From the NCBI GenBank assembly GCA_964403795.1, contig CAYOHP010000054.1, positions 1 to 28,537 on the forward strand: a stretch of 28,537 nt of DNA, read 5' to 3'. Below are positions 23,162-28,537 of this stretch, piece by piece (positions within the stretch are counted from its first letter, which is position 1; every line of letters starts with the position of its first letter). The DNA comes from CAYOHP01 sp964403795 [NCBI: uncultured bacterium] (GTDB lineage: Bacteria > Muiribacteriota > UBA6191 > CAZXTJ01). The position numbers and the translations under genes are program-made. Under the pieces are notes generated by a model. The model was not told the DNA's origin, made no database searches, and saw only the letters and a list, made by a program, of their open reading frames with translations.

Positions 23162-23466
23162 CCCGATTCACCCGCAGTCCCGGGAGTCCCATGGTGCGGA
23201 TCGAGGGGGAGCTGGTCGGACCGGCCGGGGAGCCGCTGCTGGCGGCGGTCCGCACCGCCCTGGCGGACCCCGCGCTCCCGCCCGGACCGCTGGTCCTCGA
23301 GTTCTCGGGGGTCCCGACCATGGACTCCTCGGCCTTCTCCGCCTGGGTGAGGGCCGAGCGGCTGGCCGAGGCCGCGGGGCGGCGGCTCCGGGTCACCGGG
23401 GCACGCCCCCTGGTGCGGGAGCTCTTCGAACTCGCCGACCTCGCCGACGCCCTGCTGCCGGGATGA
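23158..23466 (+). CDS. STAS-domain anti-sigma factor antagonist
   Basis: A 102-residue single STAS domain of the SpoIIAA/RsbV type. In its unphosphorylated form such a protein binds the anti-sigma kinase and frees the sigma factor. The core is LVLEFSGVPTMDSSAFSAWV, where the Ser pair after the conserved Asp holds the phosphorylation site. Classical members read DSSG; here the Gly is Ala, so regulation may differ slightly. GTG 23158 overlaps the preceding stop (GTGA). An internal ATG at 23191 would trim 11 residues. The stop overlaps the ATG of the phosphatase gene. Confidence 0.87.
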   Translation: MTRFTRSPGSPMVRIEGELVGPAGEPLLAAVRTALADPALPPGPLVLEFSGVPTMDSSAFSAWVRAERLAEAAGRRLRVTGARPLVRELFELADLADALLPG

Positions 23467-25361
23467 GGCCGAGGGTCCCGGAGGCCCTGGCAGCCTTCGT
23501 GGTCGCCGCCCTGACCACCTCGGGCCTCTGGGTGGAGGAGCCGCGTCGGGCCCTCGACGGGTTCCTCTTCGATCGCCTGGCTCCGGTCGCCGGGAGCGGG
23601 CGGGTGGTGGCGGTGGCGATCACCCCCGAGGACGTGGGCCGCTTCCCGCGGTTCGGTTCGGTGCCCGGTCGCTGGCCATGGAAGCGGGTGGCCCATGCCG
23701 GGCTGGCCCACGCCCTGGCGACCAAGGGGAGCAGCGCCATCGGGTTCTCGCTCTTCTTCGAACATCCGGGGGATCCGGAGTCGGACCGGGAGTTCGCCGG
23801 ACAGCTCGACCGCTCCCGGGTTCCCGTCCTGCTCGCGGCCTACCAGGGAGCCAGCCAGTCCCCGGCTCGCGACGACGCCCGGCTGGCCAGCCTCGACCTG
23901 GGCCTGGCGGCGGCCGAGGCCGCCGGCCTCGACCCTCTCGACTTCGGCGAGGTGCACCTCCCGCTGCCCGAGCTGGCCGCCGCGGCCACCGGGATCGGCC
24001 TCGTGAACCTCCCGGTCCCGGGCCCGGAACTGGTGAGGGGGATCCCGCTCGTCTACCGGGCGGGACCCCGGCTGTTGCCTTCCCTGGCGCTCCTCCTGGT
24101 GCTGGCCGAAGCGGGGATCGAGCCGAGCGAGGTCCGCTGGGAGCCGGGTCCGGTCCTGGTGGCGGGGGACCTGCGAGTGGCGACGACCCGGTCGGGCCTC
24201 GGACTGATGCGGCTCGCCCCCGTCCCGCAGCAGGGCGCCGGCGAGCTCCTGGAACTCCTCGCCGGCAGCCCTGTTCCGGGTCCGCCTTACCAGGGCCGCA
24301 TGGCGGTGATCGGCCTCGACGGCCCGGGACTCGGCTCCAACCACCCTACCGCCGAGGGGCGACCGCTGCCCTCCTTCCAGCTCGAGGCCGCGGCGGCAGC
24401 CGCCCTGGCCGAGGGGCGACTCGTGAGGCCTGCCGCGCCGGCTTCGGGGGTCGTCCTGGTGTTCCTGGGACTCGGGTTCGGCAGCCTGGTCCCGGGGAGG
24501 TCCCGGGCAGGTCTCGGCCTAAGGATCCTGGCGACGGCCCTGGTCGCCCTGGGCGGCTCCGGCCTCGGCCTGGCGCTGGGTACCTTCCTCTCCGCTTCCG
24601 CGGCCGTCGCCGGTGCTCTGACCGGAGGCTTCCTGCTGGCGCTCCGGCCGCTGGTCGCCCTGCTGGTGGAGGAATCCGCCCGGGAGGCGGAGCTCTCGCG
24701 GGCCGAGGAGCTGGCCCGTTCCCTCCTGCCCGATCGCCTCCCCCCCGGGGTCCGGGGCCTGGTCCGCCCGGCCAGGGGGGCTGCCGGGGACTGGTTCGAC
24801 GCTTGGGAGGACCCCGACGGGACCCGGACCGCGATCGTCGCCGACGTCTCCGGCAAGGGCCTGGACGCGGCCTTCCTGGCCGGGCAGATCCGGGCGGGCT
24901 TCCGTACCCTGGTCCCGACCTCGACCTCGGCCTCCGGCCTGCTCGAGGACCTGAACCGCTTCCTCTACGAGCCCCTGGAGCGTTCCGGGCGCCTGGCCAC
25001 CGCGGCGGTGGTGCGGGTCGCTCCCGATGGTGACCTGGAACTGGCCGCCGCGGCCCACCCGGCACTCTGGGTGCTGGCTCCCGACCGGGCACCCCGCAGG
25101 ATCCCGGCACCCGGGAAACCGCTCGGCTACGCCCCCGACACCCGCTTCCGGGGAGTCCGGTTGCAGCTCGCCGGGGATGAGACCGTCTGCCTGGTCTCCG
25201 ACGGGGTCCCCCCGGAGGCGATCACGGGTCTTGGAGGGGCGGGTCCGCCCGAAGTCGACCCGGAGCGCCTCCTGGTACGCCTCGCGGCCCGGGCCGGGGA
25301 TCCGACCGACGACCAGACGCTGGTCCTGGTCGCGCCTGGCCGCCTTCCCCCTCGCGATTGA
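23463..25361 (+). CDS. CHASE2-domain SpoIIE-type (PP2C) serine phosphatase
   Basis: A 632-residue membrane sensor-phosphatase. After an N-terminal helix, residues 25-320 form an extracytoplasmic CHASE2 sensor with VVAVAITPEDV, GRWPWKRVAHAGL and FSLFFEHPGDPESDREFA. Three membrane helices follow (about 328-400). The cytoplasmic PP2C domain (415-625) has GDWFDAW (442-448), VADVSGKGLDAA (459-470), AHPALWVL, CLVSDGVP (576-583) and DDQTLVLV (616-623); its Asp residues bind the metal ions. It would dephosphorylate the STAS protein encoded just before it when CHASE2 senses a signal. CHASE2 is more often joined to cyclases or kinases. ATG 23463 overlaps the STAS stop. Confidence 0.9.
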   Translation: MRPRVPEALAAFVVAALTTSGLWVEEPRRALDGFLFDRLAPVAGSGRVVAVAITPEDVGRFPRFGSVPGRWPWKRVAHAGLAHALATKGSSAIGFSLFFEHPGDPESDREFAGQLDRSRVPVLLAAYQGASQSPARDDARLASLDLGLAAAEAAGLDPLDFGEVHLPLPELAAAATGIGLVNLPVPGPELVRGIPLVYRAGPRLLPSLALLLVLAEAGIEPSEVRWEPGPVLVAGDLRVATTRSGLGLMRLAPVPQQGAGELLELLAGSPVPGPPYQGRMAVIGLDGPGLGSNHPTAEGRPLPSFQLEAAAAAALAEGRLVRPAAPASGVVLVFLGLGFGSLVPGRSRAGLGLRILATALVALGGSGLGLALGTFLSASAAVAGALTGGFLLALRPLVALLVEESAREAELSRAEELARSLLPDRLPPGVRGLVRPARGAAGDWFDAWEDPDGTRTAIVADVSGKGLDAAFLAGQIRAGFRTLVPTSTSASGLLEDLNRFLYEPLERSGRLATAAVVRVAPDGDLELAAAAHPALWVLAPDRAPRRIPAPGKPLGYAPDTRFRGVRLQLAGDETVCLVSDGVPPEAITGLGGAGPPEVDPERLLVRLAARAGDPTDDQTLVLVAPGRLPPRD

Positions 25362-25380
25362 ATCCCCCGGGACCCATGGC

Positions 25381-25386
25381 TACCGT
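25381..25386 (+). promoter_or_regulatory. Putative -10 element TACCGT
   Basis: GGCTACCGT lies 30 bases before GTG 25417. A small GC hairpin (25387-25391 with 25397-25401) follows it in the presumed leader. Confidence 0.35.
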
Positions 25387-25416
25387 GGGGGCCGTTCCCC
25401 CGAAACGAGGTCCCCC

Positions 25417-26871
25417 GTGGTGAAGAAGGATGCCCCGAAGCAGAAGGCCGCCGAGTCCCCCGCCGTCGCCAAGACCGGTGCCGAGGCTACGGTCGACAAG
25501 GAGGCCAGGGCCGCCCAACAGGCCCTGCGCTTCGCCGACACCGATCTCGTCGAATGGATGCAGAAGCACCCGGGGGAGTTGATGAAGCAGCGCCAGGAGT
25601 GCCTGCGCCTGCTCATGAAGCGCCGCTGCGCCTACGGGCGGACCGGCGGCTCGCTGCCGCTGACGCTCACGCCCATGGTGCTGACGAAGAAGTCGGTCGA
25701 GTTCGTGGCCAAGGCCACAGAGGTCCTGGATCGGGCCATGGACAAGGTCTGCATGGCCTACTTGAACGACCCCTACGTGCGGGAGCAGTTCCCCTACCTC
25801 GACATCCCCAAGGAGTGGGTCGAGTGGGACCCGGGCTACCCCAAGCCCACCGTGATCAGCCGGCACGACGCGCTGTACGACGGCAAGACCCTGAAGTTCC
25901 TCGAGTTCAATACCGACAACCCTGGCGCCCGGGCATGGGCCGACACCTACGAGGAGTGCTACCGGACCATGCCGATGTACGAGGAGCTCTTCTCGCACAC
26001 CAAGAACTACGAGCGGCGCCAGATGAAGGCCATGCTCGAGATCTTCCAGCGCTACTGGAAGGAGTACGGCAAGGGCTCGGGCAAGCCCCGGATCGCCCTG
26101 TCGAGCTTCAAGGAGTACCTGCCGGGAAGCGAATGGGAGATCCTCCGGGACTTCCTGATCGAGCACGGGCTGGAGGCGAACTTCATCGACAGCCGGGAGT
26201 TCGAGTACCGGGGCGGCAAGCTCTACTCCGGCAACGTCCCCTTCGACATCCTCCACCTCTGCCTGCGCTTCGTGTTCTTCAAGCGCTTCCCCAAGGAGCA
26301 CCGGGACTTCTACGAGGGGATCCGGGACCGGGCGGTGATCACCATCAACCACTTCCGGGCCGCGGTCGGCTCGCAGAAGGAGGTGATGGCGTTCATGACC
26401 AATCCCGAGAACTTCAAGTACTTCGACTCCGAGGAGGTCGAGGCGATCAAGAAGCACGTGCCCTGGACCCGGCGCATGGACGAGACCATCACCATCTCGC
26501 CCGACGGCCGGGACATCGCGCTCATCGACTACACCCACAAGAACCGGGAGAAGCTGGTCCTGAAGATCACCACCGGGGCCGGAGGGCACGACGTCTACGT
26601 GGGCAAGGCCACCGACGACGGGAAGTGGGGCGAGGTGGTCGATTCGATCGCCGGAATGCCGTGGTGGATCGTGCAGGAGGTCTGCGACATCCCCGAGTAC
26701 GAGATCCCGGTGCTCGAGGACAACAAGGTCGTGATGAAGAAGAAGCATGTGAACCTGAATCCCTACGTCTTCGACGGGAAGTACGTGGGGTCGATCTGCC
26801 GCACCTCGGACCTCAAGGTGATCAACGTGGCGGCCGGAGGCGGGATCATGCCGGTCCTGGAAGCCAAGTAG
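25417..26871 (+). CDS. Circularly permuted ATP-grasp-like protein
   Basis: A 484-residue soluble protein resembling the circularly permuted ATP-grasp / glutathionylspermidine-synthase-like group, which form amide bonds through acyl phosphates. Supporting stretches are DALYDGKTLKFLEFNTDNPGARAWADTYEECYR (written here as start DALYDGK, core EFNTDNPGAR), EFEYRGGKLYSGNVPFDILHLC, INHFRAAVGSQKEVMAFM and KLVLKITTGAGGHDVYVG, and a late WIVQEVCDIPEYE block. The first 40 residues are Lys/Ala-rich and probably disordered. The substrate is unknown; a peptide or amine conjugate is the family expectation. GTG 25417 has GAGG 6 bases upstream. It is followed after 13 bp by the receiver-CpaE gene, probably in the same transcript. 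Confidence 0.72.
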   Translation: MVKKDAPKQKAAESPAVAKTGAEATVDKEARAAQQALRFADTDLVEWMQKHPGELMKQRQECLRLLMKRRCAYGRTGGSLPLTLTPMVLTKKSVEFVAKATEVLDRAMDKVCMAYLNDPYVREQFPYLDIPKEWVEWDPGYPKPTVISRHDALYDGKTLKFLEFNTDNPGARAWADTYEECYRTMPMYEELFSHTKNYERRQMKAMLEIFQRYWKEYGKGSGKPRIALSSFKEYLPGSEWEILRDFLIEHGLEANFIDSREFEYRGGKLYSGNVPFDILHLCLRFVFFKRFPKEHRDFYEGIRDRAVITINHFRAAVGSQKEVMAFMTNPENFKYFDSEEVEAIKKHVPWTRRMDETITISPDGRDIALIDYTHKNREKLVLKITTGAGGHDVYVGKATDDGKWGEVVDSIAGMPWWIVQEVCDIPEYEIPVLEDNKVVMKKKHVNLNPYVFDGKYVGSICRTSDLKVINVAAGGGIMPVLEAK

Positions 26872-26884
26872 GAAGGGGAACCGG

Positions 26885-28093
26885 TTGACGGCCAGGACGC
26901 GCTCCCGGGTACTGGTGGTGGACGACGCCCTGGTCATGCGCGGGGTGATCTCGGGCCTCCTGAAGGACCACCACGACGTGGTGGGAGACGCCGCCAACGG
27001 GCGGGACGCGGTCCGGCTGGCGGGCGAACTCAAGCCCGACATCATCGTGATGGACGTGACCATGCCGATCATGGACGGGATCGAGGCCACCCGCCAGATC
27101 ACCGCCAAGCACCCCGGGATCGACGTGGTCATCCTCTCGGCCATGAGTTCCGGCGAGAACGTCAAGGCCGGCATGGCCGCGGGGGCCCGCGACTACCTGT
27201 TCAAGCCTCCCAAGCCCGAGGAGATCCTGGAGGTGCTCGCCCGCCTGACCCGCCAGCGCGCCGAGCGGGGTTCGGTGGTGGAGGCCACCCAGGGAGCCAC
27301 CGGGAAGGGCATCTGGACCTTCCTCTCGCCCAAGGGAGGGGACGGCTGCACCACCCTGATGCTCTCGGTCGCCAACGAGCTCCTCGCCATGGGGCGGAGC
27401 GTGGCGGTGCTCGACGCCGATCCGGTCTTCGGGGACGTCGGTCTGTACCTGAACATCGACGCCGCGGCACCGACCCTCTCCGAGATCCTGAACCAGGACG
27501 GGAGCCTCTCCGATCCCAACGTGGCCCGGGCCCTGAAGTCCCATCCCTCCGGATTGAAGGTCCTGGCCAAGCCGGCCCTCGGGAAGCCGGCGGTCCACGT
27601 GCCTCCCGAGAAGCTGATCGAGGTCGCCCACCTCCTGCTGCGGAGCCACGACGCGGTGCTGGTCGACATCCCCTCGGGGCTGCCGGAGCGCTACCTGCCC
27701 CTGCTCGACGACTCGACGCTCATCTTCCCGATCGGGCGCGGGCTGCCGGAGTCGGTCAAGAACCTGAAGCTGCTCGTCGACCTGCTCGAGATGTGCGGCT
27801 TCAAGCCCCCCCGGGTGGTGCCGCTGCTCACCCGGGCCGAGCCCGAGGCGCTCGCCCCGATCGTGAAGGGGATCAGGCTGACGGTGGCCGAGTACTTCCC
27901 CAACGACCCCAAGGCCGTGGAGGAGGCGACCCGCGAGGCCCAGCCGGTCTCCCGGGTGGCTCCCCGGAGCGCCTACACGCAGAAGGTGCGGGATTTCCTG
28001 GCCCAGGTGCTCCGGGTGGCGCCGGCGGAGACCGCCCCGGCGGCCGCAGCGGCGGCCCCGGGGCTGCTCCAGCGGCTCCTCGGCAAGTCCTAG
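26885..28093 (+). CDS. Response-regulator receiver fused to CpaE-like ATPase
   Basis: A 402-residue protein. Residues 7-125 form a receiver domain with acidic pair Asp13/Asp14, phospho-acceptor Asp57 (VMDVTMP), Ser85 and Lys107 in LFKPP. Residues 140-375 are a MinD/ParA-type ATPase of the CpaE group: SPKGGDGCTTL (148-158) is a deviant P-loop that keeps the first Lys (150) but has Cys where GKT has Lys, and LDADPVFGDVGLYL follows. CpaE proteins place type IVb pili or secretion machines; no pilus genes are visible here. The C-terminus is Ala/Pro-rich with a basic end (LLQRLLGKS). TTG 26885 is the likely start, with GGAAGGGG just upstream. Confidence 0.88.
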   Translation: MTARTRSRVLVVDDALVMRGVISGLLKDHHDVVGDAANGRDAVRLAGELKPDIIVMDVTMPIMDGIEATRQITAKHPGIDVVILSAMSSGENVKAGMAAGARDYLFKPPKPEEILEVLARLTRQRAERGSVVEATQGATGKGIWTFLSPKGGDGCTTLMLSVANELLAMGRSVAVLDADPVFGDVGLYLNIDAAAPTLSEILNQDGSLSDPNVARALKSHPSGLKVLAKPALGKPAVHVPPEKLIEVAHLLLRSHDAVLVDIPSGLPERYLPLLDDSTLIFPIGRGLPESVKNLKLLVDLLEMCGFKPPRVVPLLTRAEPEALAPIVKGIRLTVAEYFPNDPKAVEEATREAQPVSRVAPRSAYTQKVRDFLAQVLRVAPAETAPAAAAAAPGLLQRLLGKS

Positions 28094-28132
28094 GAGCCTG
28101 CTGCACCGGGCGGAGCCGGCGCGCCGATCCGC

Positions 28133-28537
28133 CTACTCCTGGTCGTCGGCGTCGGGCACCCGGGCGGTGCGTGCGCTCGCGGTCCCGGACAGGCCGCCGG
28201 CTCCCGGAGCCGCGGGCTTCCATCCCAGGTCGAAGCTGACCGTCACCCCGGGGCGCACCCGGAAGAAGAGCATCGACGGCGGCTTCACCCCGAAGTCGGT
28301 CATGTCGAGTCCGACCTTGCCGGTGATCCGGAGACTGCCGTCGGGACGGGTCTCGAGCACGCTCGGGACCACCAGCTTCCGGGTCGTGCCGTGGAGCGTA
28401 AGGCTGCCGTGGAGGTTGCCCTCGCCCGATCCCGTCCAGCGTGGACCTCCGCCGGAGGAGGCGGCGCCCGCGACCGCTCCCGCATCCCCGGGGGCATGGG
28501 GCACGAACCGCGACATCTCCATCACGATCTCGGGGAA
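28133..28537 (-). CDS. YceI-like protein, 5' end beyond the window
   Basis: The frame is open to the window edge (FPEIVMEMSRF and onward), so only the last 134 residues are seen and the start is missing. The sequence GNLHGSLTLHGTTRKLVVP, a later LDMTDFGVKP and VRPGVTVSFDL follow the YceI lipocalin-like pattern. These are periplasmic proteins with a hydrophobic pocket that bind isoprenoid-like lipids in characterised cases. The signal peptide expected in the family would lie outside the window. A Gly/Ala-rich insertion (about residues 16-29 of the visible part) and a disordered acidic tail (ARVPDADDQE) are unusual. It converges on the receiver-CpaE gene with 39 bp between. Confidence 0.75.
   Translation of the reverse strand, partial: FPEIVMEMSRFVPHAPGDAGAVAGAASSGGGPRWTGSGEGNLHGSLTLHGTTRKLVVPSVLETRPDGSLRITGKVGLDMTDFGVKPPSMLFFRVRPGVTVSFDLGWKPAAPGAGGLSGTASARTARVPDADDQE

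Noticed and set aside
25447-25520. Histone-H1-like DNA-binding tail in the ATP-grasp-like protein
   Set aside because: The Lys/Ala-rich start is short and mixed with acidic residues; it is better described simply as a disordered leader.

Overview
The window comes from a bacterium with very GC-rich DNA (roughly 70% by eye). It carries about 20 complete genes plus one cut by the right edge. A FecR protein with a beta-barrel-like tail, an AsmA-like protein, SecF and a sigma-54 type activator point to a diderm (Gram-negative) organism. The mix with partner-switching proteins, a CpaE-like ATPase and a circularly permuted ATP-grasp protein resembles Planctomycetota or Myxococcota, but taxonomy cannot be settled from this sequence. 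No rRNA, tRNA, CRISPR array, transposase or phage gene was seen.

Layout. 1-284: a non-coding, hairpin-rich element. 285-953 (-): a SUKH-like protein. 1119-6226 (+): a tight operon of a Lys-rich unknown, an AidB-like acyl-CoA dehydrogenase, formamidopyrimidine-DNA glycosylase (mutM/fpg) and a CrtI-like FAD oxidoreductase. A paralogue of that oxidoreductase (6238-7758, -) converges on it, 11 bp away. 7852-9314 (+): a small membrane protein, inorganic pyrophosphatase and a Pro-rich exported or anchored protein. 9414-11596 (+): secF without a visible secD, coupled to a Na+/Ca2+ exchanger-type antiporter. 11631-13172 (-): a membrane-anchored transglutaminase-like protein. 13355-19514 (+): a HAD/menorin-like fusion, a ClC-type anion transporter, a methyltransferase and an AsmA-like protein.

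19558-25361 is the most unusual part. Leftward runs a FecR/beta-barrel gene followed by a sigma-54 activator that lacks an input domain. Rightward, from a shared 61-bp gap, runs an overlapping operon of an RsbW-like anti-sigma kinase, a STAS antagonist and a CHASE2-SpoIIE (PP2C) phosphatase. The gap holds two copies of CGGTAAG spaced 21 bp start to start. Together this looks like an envelope-stress partner-switching system of a composition I do not recognise as a described unit. 25417-28093 (+): a circularly permuted ATP-grasp protein and a receiver-CpaE-like ATPase. 28133-end (-): the C-terminal part of a YceI-like protein.

Two themes recur. Neighbouring genes are often joined by 4-base ATGA or GTGA overlaps. 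Nine genes have a TA[T/A/C]C[C/G]T-like hexamer shortly before the start with no clear -35 box, which may be the main promoter element of this organism.
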